From: Firmicutes bacterium CAG:24053_14
GTDB taxonomy: Bacteria; Bacillota; Clostridia; Oscillospirales; Oscillospiraceae
Assembly (NCBI GenBank): GCA_001916715.1
Contig: MNSZ01000058.1
Coordinates: forward strand, 1-39,968
Length of the DNA: 39,968 nucleotides
Reading direction: 5' to 3'
The notes below the pieces were generated by a model, which saw only the letters and a program-made list of their open reading frames with translations, did not search any database and had not been told where the DNA came from. The first letter of the stretch is position 1. Each line of letters starts with the position of its first letter. A program made the position numbers and the translations under genes. Positions 25,301-33,173 of the stretch are shown here, piece after piece.

Positions 25301-26456
25301 TGCCATTCACCTTTGCAGTTGCATCCTTGATTGATGACTCATCAAGTTGGATGAACTCACCCATCGGGTCGGTCACGGTAAAGCCGGAGTCAAGCCCCTG
25401 CTCGATGGACTTGAAGATAACCTCAAATGCTTTGTTAAGTTCAGCCGCGCTGTTGGCGTTAAATGCATTGCTCGGGTTACTTGCAACCGTGCCGGATAGA
25501 TACTGTCCGACATACATTCTGAGTTCATTGCTCCAAGTGGATTCAGCTCCGAAGCAGACAGTATATACGCTTGCAGCAGATTTCAAATTTTTAGCAGCAG
25601 TATCGGTTTTGCTCTTGATTTTCCACGAGCTAGAATCGCTGCCCTGCCTGTTGGGCTCGCCATCAGTCAAAACAACAGCAAACTTTTTGTCTTTTGCAAT
25701 GCCGTTAGGTGCAGATGTAATCAAGCTTTTCGCTTTGCTTAATCCCTGTTCGAGATTTGTACCGTTACCTTCACTTGTCGGAGTGAGGTCGTTTATAGCA
25801 GCAATTGCCTCAGTTGCATTAGCTGCAACAGACACGTCAATCCAGTCGGAAAGCTTTATATAAGCATTTCCGTCGAAAGCAACTAACTGAATATATCTGC
25901 CAGCATTTTCGATATTGCCTTTATAGCTGTTGACAAAATTGACTGCTGCATTCTTTGCGGCATAGAGACGTGTATCTTCAGTTTTCACCTCAGATCCATG
26001 CTTATTAAATGGGCCGCCACTAGTTCCCGTACTTTTGCTGCAATGCTCATTATGGTACACTTGATTGCCACACTCTGTGCAATAATACATCGATGTTGAT
26101 ATGTCAATCACCAGCACAATAGCAGATGCTCCGGGGGCAGTCGATGACGTCTTGGATTCGATCTTGAGGGTGATATCATAGGTATCATTGCCCTTTGACA
26201 CTGCCGTCTTGCTGTATGTTACATCAGCACCGGTAGCACTGTTTGTGTAGGGTTCGCCGACTGCGGTCAAGCCGGTTTTCTGCGTCCATGTGCCGTTGTT
26301 GTCGTACTGACCGTAGACAACGCTCGGCTGCGCAGTACCTTCAGCACCCCCCCTATTTCCATTTTCTGCATCTTCAGCAAATACAGAGAACGGCAGGAGC
26401 GTGAAGATCATGCAGATGCACATGAGAAGCGCAAGTCCGCGTTTTCTTACATTCAT
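22371..26456 (-). CDS. von Willebrand A-domain surface adhesin with SLH repeats
   Basis: 1361 residues. Order: signal peptide (1-27, ending VFA); vWA domain (about 110-360) with intact metal-dependent adhesion site DISTS (118-122), EGNGTNL and LTDGEPN; a spacer (FTVTDPMGEFIQL); an InlB-type B repeat (VTYNKGDHGTLND...YYFTGWEP); a MucBP-like unit (YTVHYYWNGTNDK); about four Ig-like MBG-type repeats of roughly 95-110 residues (VYDGTEHSVKDYTVKISD, TLTITKRPLTI); then three SLH repeats (GYTDGTIRPNNDISRAE, GYTDGSFQPNKSITRAE, GYEDGTFRPNNNITRAE) and a short tail. It should be exported and held on the cell wall through SLH, displaying the vWA domain for adhesion. Directly after the first adhesion-site loop is a Cys/His insertion (CTECG...HNEHC). 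AAAGGAGG precedes the ATG. Confidence 0.9.
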   Translation of the reverse strand: MNVRKRGLALLMCICMIFTLLPFSVFAEDAENGNRGGAEGTAQPSVVYGQYDNNGTWTQKTGLTAVGEPYTNSATGADVTYSKTAVSKGNDTYDITLKIESKTSSTAPGASAIVLVIDISTSMYYCTECGNQVYHNEHCSKSTGTSGGPFNKHGSEVKTEDTRLYAAKNAAVNFVNSYKGNIENAGRYIQLVAFDGNAYIKLSDWIDVSVAANATEAIAAINDLTPTSEGNGTNLEQGLSKAKSLITSAPNGIAKDKKFAVVLTDGEPNRQGSDSSSWKIKSKTDTAAKNLKSAASVYTVCFGAESTWSNELRMYVGQYLSGTVASNPSNAFNANSAAELNKAFEVIFKSIEQGLDSGFTVTDPMGEFIQLDESSIKDATAKVNGNTITWTPTTGKVSETDGVKTYTYTLTYTVKLDTSADGFVDNKYYATNDVTTLAFKDGDENITRNFNVPGVKGETYTVTYNKGDHGTLNDQNGEGNVVHSKLQLNSKTPTAPEVTADDGYYFTGWEPTVAETVTGNATYTAQYKIKDDLSYTVHYYWNGTNDKVAEDKTVDSQTFNETVTETPVPVNGYTPVSADSKTITIGTGTNEITFYYYKNVTLTAEDRIVTYNGQEQTVNTGYDVVVKADNGKDFKLSGVEFRGVYASGTGKEVGEYAIDFVGETVGKTDTTAKYIVANTVKGTLTITPIDTVVVTITGNTDTKVYNGAEQSVTGYTVKISDPKYTEADFKFTGDPKASRTDVGTTPMGLNTDQFENNNKNFKNVTFVVEDGSLTITKRPLTIEGQSSEPITYDGQTHSFMKWWPVTPTDNTGLVSGHEVSGINYLLTGKDAGSYTGEFSGDAKIMSGEENVTENYSIEYTLGKMKIVPAERIAVKIIGNHKEVWYNGQEQSVSGFTFDVADNTVTVELKDGHYAIAKGTNVKTYYMGLKSDDFTINHKNYKEVSAEIVDGYLTIKRHYTPNPPITDKITVEITGNSDSVVYDGTEHSVKDYTVKISDSRYTEKDFTFSGKALASGVNAGAYEMGLKADQFKNTNARFTNVEFIIKADGVLTITQRPLTITAGSAEGIAPVTCDKYTVEGLATGDKVDSVKITGIQSEPGESPNVASDAVIKNAKGDDVTANYKITYVDGVLKAIEVLNKEIHFNYVIGYTDGTIRPNNDISRAEVATIFFRLLTDEAREQYTTTAGNFTDVKAGMWCNRAIATLTNMGIIKGYTDGSFQPNKSITRAELATIIARFAKLDVNNKTFSDINGHWAQKNIELAAGNGWINGYEDGTFRPNNNITRAETFAMINRVLDRQTESVSDLLPTSEMNMWSDNLNENAWYYKDVQEATNYHKCDRVGDSVYEKWTEKVPDIDWASYQI

Positions 26457-26480
26457 TATTTTTCCTCCTTTTAATTAAAA

Positions 26481-26527
26481 AAATCCACCGCCTGCGGCAG
26501 AGCACCACATATTGTACCGCCTGCCGC
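26481..26527 (-). promoter_or_regulatory. Structured leader of the vWA adhesin gene
   Basis: In the roughly 90-nt leader, GCGGCAG (26494-26500) and CTGCCGC (26521-26527) form a 7-bp inverted repeat. The 9-mer ACCGCCTGC occurs twice in direct orientation (26487-26495 and 26516-26524), so alternative pairings are possible. A T7 run follows on the minus strand, about 10 nt past the stem, just before the ribosome site. It may act as an attenuator; no known riboswitch class is recognised. Confidence 0.35.
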
Positions 26528-26551
26528 GAACGCATACTATTGCGTGGTTTT

Positions 26552-26580
26552 ATTCTACTAAGAGTTAGCAAAAAAATCAA
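26552..26580 (-). promoter_or_regulatory. Promoter of the vWA adhesin gene
   Basis: TTGATT (26575-26580) and TAGAAT (26552-26557), spacer 17 bp. Transcription would start near 26545, giving a leader of about 88 nt. Confidence 0.78.
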
Positions 26581-26692
26581 TAGTAAATATGATTTTTAAG
26601 CGAAATTTTGCATCCCGTGTCATTACATTGTTCGGACAGGTGTCGGTTTTTGGCGGCGTTGTGCAATTTTGGTTGTAGATTTTTTAATTCAA

Positions 26693-26740
26693 CCCCTCGG
26701 CAGCAAAGCTGCCTGCTCCCCTTGACATGGGAGCCACAGG
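26693..26740. repeat. Palindromic intergenic repeat, probably of a dispersed type
   Basis: Two adjacent hairpins: GGCAGC-AAA-GCTGCC (26699-26713) and CTCCC-CTTGACATG-GGAG. This paired-hairpin design (GGCAGC/GCTGCC followed by CTCCC/GGGAG) resembles short intergenic repeats scattered in many Oscillospirales genomes. That it is multicopy is inference from general knowledge; only one clear copy is here. Confidence 0.4.
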
Positions 26741-26749
26741 GTGCGGTGC

Positions 26750-26785
26750 AAAAAAAGATGCCCCGCACCGATGCAGTGCGAGGCA
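26750..26785 (-). terminator. Terminator of the seven-gene operon
   Basis: 10-bp stem with one G-T pair (26759-26768 with 26776-26785), followed on the minus strand by TC and T7, 60 bp beyond the SLH-hydrolase stop. Confidence 0.88.
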
Positions 26786-26846
26786 GTTATGGTTTTTTAT
26801 GCAGTTTCCGGTCGGGATGGCGGAAATATGCGTATCGGCAGGTGCG

Positions 26847-28880
26847 TCAATTCGCCATTGAGAAACGGGAGATCATGCAGGTGAATTCTGCGCGAGTTGC
26901 GCTGCCGGTCGGGTCGAGGATACCGCCGGTGCGGCCGTTTATGATGCCGTTTACATTCGCCCAGCGCATGGCCGGGACCGCATAGGCGCTGACGGAGGAG
27001 GCGTCGCGGAAGCTGTCGGCATATGACAGGGGCGCTTTGAGCGTGCCGCCGGATATGACCTTGTCGGCATAGCGGAACAGGAACGCCGCGAGCTGCTCGC
27101 GAGTTACGGTGGCAGAGCCTGCAAAGCGAGAGTCGGTGAAGCCGTTGGCGACGCCGGCGTTATATGCCCATGTGATCGCGTCGCGGCTCCATGCTGCGGT
27201 GTTGTCGGCAAATGGGCATTTCATGCCGCTGACCGAGGGAGAGTCTGCCATACGGTAGAGCACCGTTACGACCTGCGCGCGCGTTACGATGGCGTTCGGC
27301 GAGAAGGTGTTTGCCGTCGTGCCGTTGACAAGGCCGTTTTCGTAGGCGTAGACAAGCTCGGGGCGGTACCACGCATCGTCGGCGACGTCGGTGAGGATGG
27401 ATGCGTTGAATCGTTTGATGTCGTTTGTCGAGGCTGCCAGTGTGTTGAGCGTCTGCCTGAGATTGGCTTGCGTCGCATCATTGATTCCGTCGGATTGCGG
27501 CACGATCGCGGCTGCATCGTCGCCGCTCAAGGCGGGGTCGGCGTTGTTGAGCGTGTTCAGATCGGTGATGTTCAGCCATGGCGATTGTTCGACGTCCGTC
27601 ATCAGTGCGTCCACGACGGCCGGATCAGAGTTGCCGTTCAGGCAGACCAGCAGATTGCGTTCCGAATACGGCTGCTCCATCTGGTAGAACGCGCTTTGCG
27701 CGACGAATCGCGCGAGACGCCCGGCCGTTGTTCCCTCGCCGTCCGCTTCGGCGTCGGCACAGACCTCGGCGCGGGTGGTGAACACCTTGGTGAAGAGCTT
27801 CTCGACAAATTTATCGAGGAACTCGCCCTGAGTCATCACATCTCCGCGGATGCTCGAGATGATCTTGTCGGCAGTTGCGCCGGGGGTAACGGTGACGTAT
27901 TTGAAGTCGTCGATGCGGTATTTTCCGGCGTTTTCAAAGGTCGAGAACACCTTGAGCATGCTCTCCTTGAGCTGCGCGTAGTTCGAGTCGAGCTTTGCCG
28001 ACGGCATAACGTGGTCAACTCCGTAGCGCGCAAAGCCCATGCAGTCGGGCGCTACGCGGACGACGAGGTCGTTGTAGTTAATGACGTTGTGGATGTTTTC
28101 GTATATTCTGCCGCTGACTTTGGATGCATCGGCTCCCATGGGCGCCTCAAAGGTGTAGATATACATATCCTTCGGAGAGAGGGTGACGTTTTTGCCGACG
28201 GAAGCGCCGGAGAGATACATGTCGTCAAGTGCACCGCCGAGCAGATTTGCGCCTGCCGCTCCGCGGCTGTAGCCGGTGCACCAGAGCTTGATCTTTCCGC
28301 TTATCTCGCTGTGCTTGGCAAGGTAAGTCTGTATAAAGGCAAGCGCCTTTTCGCGGCAGATGGCAAAGCCGGTGTGCTCGCCCTCGAGGCCGACGTTCAG
28401 ATCCCCTGCCCACTCGGCGTAGTAACCGCAGCCGCGCAGGCCGACAGCAATGACGGTGTACTTCTCGCCGTTTACGCGGATCTCTTTGTTTGCGATACCA
28501 ACGCCGAAGGTGTTGCGTCCCGGACGATTCGTGAAGTCGGCATTCGCCTCGAAGTCCTCAAAACCGATCTGCTCGAAGAAATCTTCGAGATTTGCCGGGC
28601 CTTCTTTGTACCGCTCGGGGTCGGCGACGTTTCCGGCGGCAAGGCACATTGCCATGGTAACCGCGGCGAGATCCTGCCTGTACTTATACGCAGTTTCGGT
28701 AAAGTAACCGTCACTGTAGGTAAACGGACACGGGTGATCCGTCTCCATGTCATCATGTCCTGCATTGAACATGATGGTGCCTGTGATGGTATCGTAGCCG
28801 TTATCCGCCGCAAACACCGACATTGGCGCTATCGAGACGAGCAGCACGAGTACCAGCACGATGCTGAGTGCTCTTTTCAT
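26847..28880 (-). CDS. SLH-anchored surface alpha/beta hydrolase (lipase-like), distal gene of phosphorelay operon
   Basis: 677 residues. Signal peptide 1-25 (ending VFAAD); an alpha/beta hydrolase domain (about 30-420) with VIAVGLRGCGYYAEWAGDLN, nucleophile motif LWCTGYSRGAAGANLLGGAL (Ser 205), YIYTFEAPMGA and VINYNDLVVRVAP (possible catalytic Asp); three SLH repeats from about residue 495 to the end (DVADDAWYRPELVYAYENGLVNG, FADNTAAWSRDAITWAYNAGVANG, FRDASSVSAYAVPAMRWANVNGIING). It lacks the beta-helix part of its paralogue at 10244-13489, but the segments around RGxGYxxEW and the GxSRGAAxANLLG elbow are the same. Substrate unknown; a surface esterase, lipase or acyltransferase is plausible. 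Start overlaps the upstream gene by 4 bp (ATGA). Confidence 0.88.
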   Translation of the reverse strand: MKRALSIVLVLVLLVSIAPMSVFAADNGYDTITGTIMFNAGHDDMETDHPCPFTYSDGYFTETAYKYRQDLAAVTMAMCLAAGNVADPERYKEGPANLEDFFEQIGFEDFEANADFTNRPGRNTFGVGIANKEIRVNGEKYTVIAVGLRGCGYYAEWAGDLNVGLEGEHTGFAICREKALAFIQTYLAKHSEISGKIKLWCTGYSRGAAGANLLGGALDDMYLSGASVGKNVTLSPKDMYIYTFEAPMGADASKVSGRIYENIHNVINYNDLVVRVAPDCMGFARYGVDHVMPSAKLDSNYAQLKESMLKVFSTFENAGKYRIDDFKYVTVTPGATADKIISSIRGDVMTQGEFLDKFVEKLFTKVFTTRAEVCADAEADGEGTTAGRLARFVAQSAFYQMEQPYSERNLLVCLNGNSDPAVVDALMTDVEQSPWLNITDLNTLNNADPALSGDDAAAIVPQSDGINDATQANLRQTLNTLAASTNDIKRFNASILTDVADDAWYRPELVYAYENGLVNGTTANTFSPNAIVTRAQVVTVLYRMADSPSVSGMKCPFADNTAAWSRDAITWAYNAGVANGFTDSRFAGSATVTREQLAAFLFRYADKVISGGTLKAPLSYADSFRDASSVSAYAVPAMRWANVNGIINGRTGGILDPTGSATRAEFTCMISRFSMAN

Positions 28881-30235
28881 TTTTCTTCCTCCATTTTATA
28901 TTTTTCTTCCTCTTTTTCTACAATTGCAAACATAAGCGTCAAAAGTCCCGCCTCCGGGAACGGGCAGAATATGCCGGGGTTCGTCATACTCATTAAGCCT
29001 ATGCCTATGTAAGACAGCGCAAAAACGGCAATGCGCTTGCGTTTTCGCCCTATCCACAGCATTTTAAGCCGCGAGAAAAGCATCCAGCCGTAGGCCAGAA
29101 CGCCTACGAGTCCCATCGAGCTTATGACCTGGATAACGGCATTATGATAGAACATAAGACTTCCGGGAACGTATGCCTTAAATATACCGACATCCTTCAT
29201 GTTGGCTATGCCGATGCCGAATATGGGATGCGACAGGAAATTCTCAATTCCGAGCTTTATGAACTCAAGGCGCGTTTTATCTCCGACCGCCGCATTTTCA
29301 ATGCGTGCGGCATACAGCTGCGGCAAAAATGTGATCGCAAGCACGGTAATCACTACAATAGACACACCGAAAAGCCAATTGTAAAATCGGCGGTACTTTT
29401 TGTTTTTAATATAAATGTATGCAAGACACACCAGAAGCAAAAACGAGCCGAACAGAAGTCCGCTGCGCGAGCCGGTCATTATCATTGCAATGTACATAAG
29501 CACCGTGCCGATAAGATACAAGTTGCTGCGGCGGACAAGGATGCAGATCATGGGTATGACCATAAGGAAAACGCTTGTTACAAAGTTGCGCTGCTTGAAA
29601 AACAGCACGCCGCCCTTTTCGATGAATTTGTCAATATTCTGGATATAAAAGCCGAGGACCACGACAACGAACAAAAGTCCTCCGGTGTACAGGATCCTGG
29701 CAACGCGCTCGACGCGGTCGTAGCCGCGCTCGTTCTCGAGCCGCGAGCGAGAGATCAGATAGAGCACAAGCTGACCGAGGCCGAGGCCGAGAGTGTAGTA
29801 AAGCCCAATAGGCTCAAAGTAATCATCTGCGGATATTACTCCTACACCTCCGATGATAAGCGCCGCCGAAACCGCAATATAAGGATAGGTGAGCTTGCCG
29901 ATCACCATCCTTCGACGGTAATAAATGAGGTTAAACAAAAGCGCAAGCGCAAACGGCACTATCGCGTACCACATGTACTGCGTCAGAACGGAAAAGTCCT
30001 TATAGTACGACACGGCAGTCAGAAGCGTGAACATGACGGTCGGCATGATGGACAAAAGATCATCTGAGAATATCATGAATACGACACACAGGAACACATA
30101 AAAACACATGCATTCAAACGCCGCATCGCAGAACACTGCGACAAATTCCGTCAGCAGCAGAAACGGCAGATAATACTTGCTGTTCCAGACCGCTTCGACA
30201 GCAGTCTGCCCTTTTTTGAATAGTGTTTTAAGCAT
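28877..30235 (-). CDS. O-antigen ligase / Wzy-like polytopic membrane protein
   Basis: 452 residues from the ATG at 30235, which has GAGGT just upstream and overlaps the kinase stop by 8 bp; an earlier in-frame start at 30286 would overlap by 59 bp. About 11-12 hydrophobic segments. The RfaL/Wzy-type signature is present: IAMIMTGSRSGLL before a membrane helix, then a loop with GIENFLSHPIFGIGIANMKD and YHNAVIQVISSMGLVG. In the family the Arg and His residues of such loops handle a lipid-linked sugar donor. In a Gram-positive-type cell it would transfer or polymerise surface or teichuronic-type polysaccharide. Its exact polymer is unknown. Confidence 0.8.
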   Translation of the reverse strand: MLKTLFKKGQTAVEAVWNSKYYLPFLLLTEFVAVFCDAAFECMCFYVFLCVVFMIFSDDLLSIMPTVMFTLLTAVSYYKDFSVLTQYMWYAIVPFALALLFNLIYYRRRMVIGKLTYPYIAVSAALIIGGVGVISADDYFEPIGLYYTLGLGLGQLVLYLISRSRLENERGYDRVERVARILYTGGLLFVVVVLGFYIQNIDKFIEKGGVLFFKQRNFVTSVFLMVIPMICILVRRSNLYLIGTVLMYIAMIMTGSRSGLLFGSFLLLVCLAYIYIKNKKYRRFYNWLFGVSIVVITVLAITFLPQLYAARIENAAVGDKTRLEFIKLGIENFLSHPIFGIGIANMKDVGIFKAYVPGSLMFYHNAVIQVISSMGLVGVLAYGWMLFSRLKMLWIGRKRKRIAVFALSYIGIGLMSMTNPGIFCPFPEAGLLTLMFAIVEKEEEKYKMEEEK

Positions 30236-33173
30236 GGATACCTCGCTGGTTTTCAAATATGCCGGCAAGCTTTGCGTAAAGCTCATCCGGCTTTACGGGC
30301 TTTATGATGTAGCCCGAGAAATCGCTCAAAGCTCCGCCCTGCTCGTTTATGAACGCATCGGCCGTCATCGCGAGCACCGGCACCGTCGGCCCGTATCGCT
30401 TGCCGGAGGCACGGATGCGCGAGACCGCCTCTATGCCGTTCATCTCCGGCATCTGGATATCCATGAGGATGCAGTCGTAATAATAATCGGGCTTTGAGGC
30501 GAAAAGCTCTGTCGCTTCCCTGCCGTTTTCGGCACAATCGACGACGGCTCCGTGCCTTTCGAGCAAGCGGCAAGTGATAGTTGTGTTGATGGCAACATCG
30601 TCAACGACCATTATCCTGCGCCCGTTAATCGCAGAGCAATCGACCGCCTCAATTTCTTTGACAGCGGCTTTGCCGAACGAATACGGGATATCGACATAAA
30701 ATGTCGTACCCACGCCGAGTCTGCTGCGCACGGATATACTTCCTCCCTGGAGGTCGATCATGCTCTTGCATATTGCCATGCCGAGGCCGCTTCCGGCCGC
30801 TCTGCCGCCGTTTTCGCTCATTTCCTGCGTATACGGCTCGAACAGATGGCCGATAAATTCTTCGCTTATGCCGACTCCTGTGTCGGCAACCTCAAGATGC
30901 AGGATAGACGATTTTTCATTCATCTGCTTCTGCGAGGCAAAAATCGTTACTCTGCCGCCGGATCTTGTGAATTTATTTGCGTTAGACAAAAGGTTGTTTA
31001 GAATTTTCCTGAGCGATATCTCGTCGCCGATAACATCGGGACTTGTCACGGCGTCGGAATTTATAGTAAGCCTTATGCCCTTTGTGCTCATCGTTGCACC
31101 GAACACGGAATAGACCTCGTCAAGCACCGACGAGATGTTGAACGGCTTTGCATTTATCTCGTACTTGCTGCTTTCGATCTTGCTCATGTCCATGATATTG
31201 TTCAACAGGCTGAGAAGATACTGGGACGACTGGTCGATCTGGTTGAGATAGTCGCGCAGCTCATCATCACGGCCCTCGCCGACCATCTCGCGTGCAAGGT
31301 ATGTAAGCCCGGCTATGGAGTTCATGGGCGTGCGTATCTCATGCGACATGTGCGACAAAAACTCGCCCTTTGCACGGCTGGAGTCCTGCGCAAGCTCAAC
31401 GGAATTGCGCAGAAGAAGCTGAGCGTCGATATCGCTTGTTATATCCGTTGCAACACAGACATAGTGCGATTTCACACCGCCCGTTACGATCGGAGAAAAC
31501 GCGCACCTGAGCGTGATATCCCTGCCGTCGCCGGTCTTAAACGGGATATCGACCGTATATCCGCCGCTGCCGTCGGATTCTGAAAGTGCCTTTATTACCT
31601 CATCCGCGGTCTCTACATCAACGTTTTCTCTGAGTGTACGGATGGCGGAGCGACCGGTAAAATAGCTTGCCGGAAGCCCGAGCACCTTTTCTGTGTTTGC
31701 ACTGACAAAGCAATATCTGCTCTCACCCTTGGGCTTTATTAAAATGACATTAGGGATAAACGCCGTCATGCTTGAGAAAAGATGCTCTCGCTCGGCCACC
31801 TGCTTATACAAAGCCGCGTTTTTGATGGCGATAGACGCTATTGCAGAAACCGTGCTCAAAAACGAGAAATCGGAATAGGTGTAGCCCACGCCCTTTTCCT
31901 TATCCGCAAGCAGCAGAAGTCCGACAACGCTGCCGCCGTCCTTGAGGGCGCATATGCAGGATATGCCGTAGCTTGCAAAAAGCTCGCGCTCGGAGCCCCA
32001 CACTGATTTATACAGCGGATCGGTTTCAAATTCCTTTATTACTATATGATTTTTGCCTGAACCGTCGTCTTCAAAGTATTTTACGCACGGATGATCTGCG
32101 GCAATCGTAAACGCCGCAGGCTTTAGCGGCATCGCGCTGCACATCGGAACATATTTTCCGTTTTGCAGAAGGCATATGTAAAGCTGATCTACATGTATCT
32201 CATTTTTTATGACCTTGACAGTCTGGCGCAGAATGCTGTCGATATCAAGCGTTTTGGAAATACTGTCGCTGTACTGCTTTATGCGGCTGCCCTGCCGCTC
32301 TTCATCCGAAAAAATGGAGTTGAGCAGCTTGCGGAATGAAGAGATAGCCGCATAAAGAATGATCGCCAGGAACAGAAACGCTTCGATCCCGGGAGTTCCG
32401 AGATGGCCGCCGATTTTTCTGAACAGCTCAACCGTTTTCTCGAAAAACAGCGCGGCAACACCGACGCACATCGCAGCCGACACGAGCATGAGTATGCTGC
32501 TTGAAATGACCGGCGTTGTATTAAACATTCTGCGCTTATACAGCGAGCGGATAAACAGTATGGCAAAGGCAAGGCCGAACAGAGTGTCCCACGGGAAGGT
32601 GTTGCCCGGAAGTATCTGCACGATGTTGCCGATCGCCATCAGGAAGCAGCCTATGATAAGCTCGCTGACACCGGGCGCTTTTTTGCCCTTCGTGTCAAGT
32701 ATTCTGCGGAAAAGCTTTATAATGGAGCCGACGATGAGCATGAAAAACACCGTCGGAATACCGATTTTCCAGTCCATTGCGTAGGTGAACACGGCCATGC
32801 CGCTGCCGTCAACCGACACCGTCGGCGGCGCAAGGAAGAAGCCTGTTGCCGAAACGATGAGGATTATGACCGTGCCGGCAAACCATATAAGGCGCTCAAG
32901 CCCGTTTTTTACGTTTGCGAACTGATAGACATAGTTATACACCAGAAAGGCTATGGAAAACAGCGCGAGCAGCGAAACATAATACCAGAACTCGTAGCTC
33001 GGGAAAACGTGAAGGCGCATGAACACCGTTCCGCCCGTCCACAGCACGAGGTCGCCCAGCAGCACGAGCCACGCGCGCATTTCGCGGCTGCGCTCTGCCG
33101 CACAGAATGCCACGAACATCAGCGCAAAGCACAAAAACGCCGCAATATTTATGTATATGTATGATACATTCAT
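30228..33173 (-). CDS. Hybrid sensor histidine kinase (7TM-type sensor, GAF, PAS, HisKA, HATPase, REC)
   Basis: 981 residues from the ATG at 33173 (GGAGG upstream, ATGA overlap with the preceding stop). Residues 1-290 hold about eight or nine membrane helices, a 7TM-type sensor plus extra helices. A GAF domain follows (SKTLDIDSILRQTVKVI onwards), then PAS (FIPNVILIKPKGESRYCFV), HisKA with SHMSHEIRTPMNS (phospho-acceptor His 611), HATPase motifs ILNNLLSNANKFT, VADTGVGIS and GSGLGMAICKSM, and a C-terminal receiver (MVVDDVAINTTI, acceptor Asp 905 in ILMDIQMPEMNG, KPVKPDEL). It has no HPt domain of its own; a separate HPt gene is in the operon, so signal should pass His-Asp-His-Asp to the response regulator. 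The ligand is unknown. Confidence 0.93.
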   Translation of the reverse strand: MNVSYIYINIAAFLCFALMFVAFCAAERSREMRAWLVLLGDLVLWTGGTVFMRLHVFPSYEFWYYVSLLALFSIAFLVYNYVYQFANVKNGLERLIWFAGTVIILIVSATGFFLAPPTVSVDGSGMAVFTYAMDWKIGIPTVFFMLIVGSIIKLFRRILDTKGKKAPGVSELIIGCFLMAIGNIVQILPGNTFPWDTLFGLAFAILFIRSLYKRRMFNTTPVISSSILMLVSAAMCVGVAALFFEKTVELFRKIGGHLGTPGIEAFLFLAIILYAAISSFRKLLNSIFSDEERQGSRIKQYSDSISKTLDIDSILRQTVKVIKNEIHVDQLYICLLQNGKYVPMCSAMPLKPAAFTIAADHPCVKYFEDDGSGKNHIVIKEFETDPLYKSVWGSERELFASYGISCICALKDGGSVVGLLLLADKEKGVGYTYSDFSFLSTVSAIASIAIKNAALYKQVAEREHLFSSMTAFIPNVILIKPKGESRYCFVSANTEKVLGLPASYFTGRSAIRTLRENVDVETADEVIKALSESDGSGGYTVDIPFKTGDGRDITLRCAFSPIVTGGVKSHYVCVATDITSDIDAQLLLRNSVELAQDSSRAKGEFLSHMSHEIRTPMNSIAGLTYLAREMVGEGRDDELRDYLNQIDQSSQYLLSLLNNIMDMSKIESSKYEINAKPFNISSVLDEVYSVFGATMSTKGIRLTINSDAVTSPDVIGDEISLRKILNNLLSNANKFTRSGGRVTIFASQKQMNEKSSILHLEVADTGVGISEEFIGHLFEPYTQEMSENGGRAAGSGLGMAICKSMIDLQGGSISVRSRLGVGTTFYVDIPYSFGKAAVKEIEAVDCSAINGRRIMVVDDVAINTTITCRLLERHGAVVDCAENGREATELFASKPDYYYDCILMDIQMPEMNGIEAVSRIRASGKRYGPTVPVLAMTADAFINEQGGALSDFSGYIIKPVKPDELYAKLAGIFENQRGIHA

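Noticed and set aside
22371..26456. CRISPR array or tandem DNA repeats in the adhesin gene
   Set aside because: The repeats are protein-level Ig-like and SLH modules with diverged DNA, not regular short repeats with spacers.
27468..29012. 514-residue plus-strand open frame opposite the SLH hydrolase
   Set aside because: The minus strand encodes SLH repeats and the GYSRG elbow with coupled neighbours; no ribosome site or family match on the plus strand.
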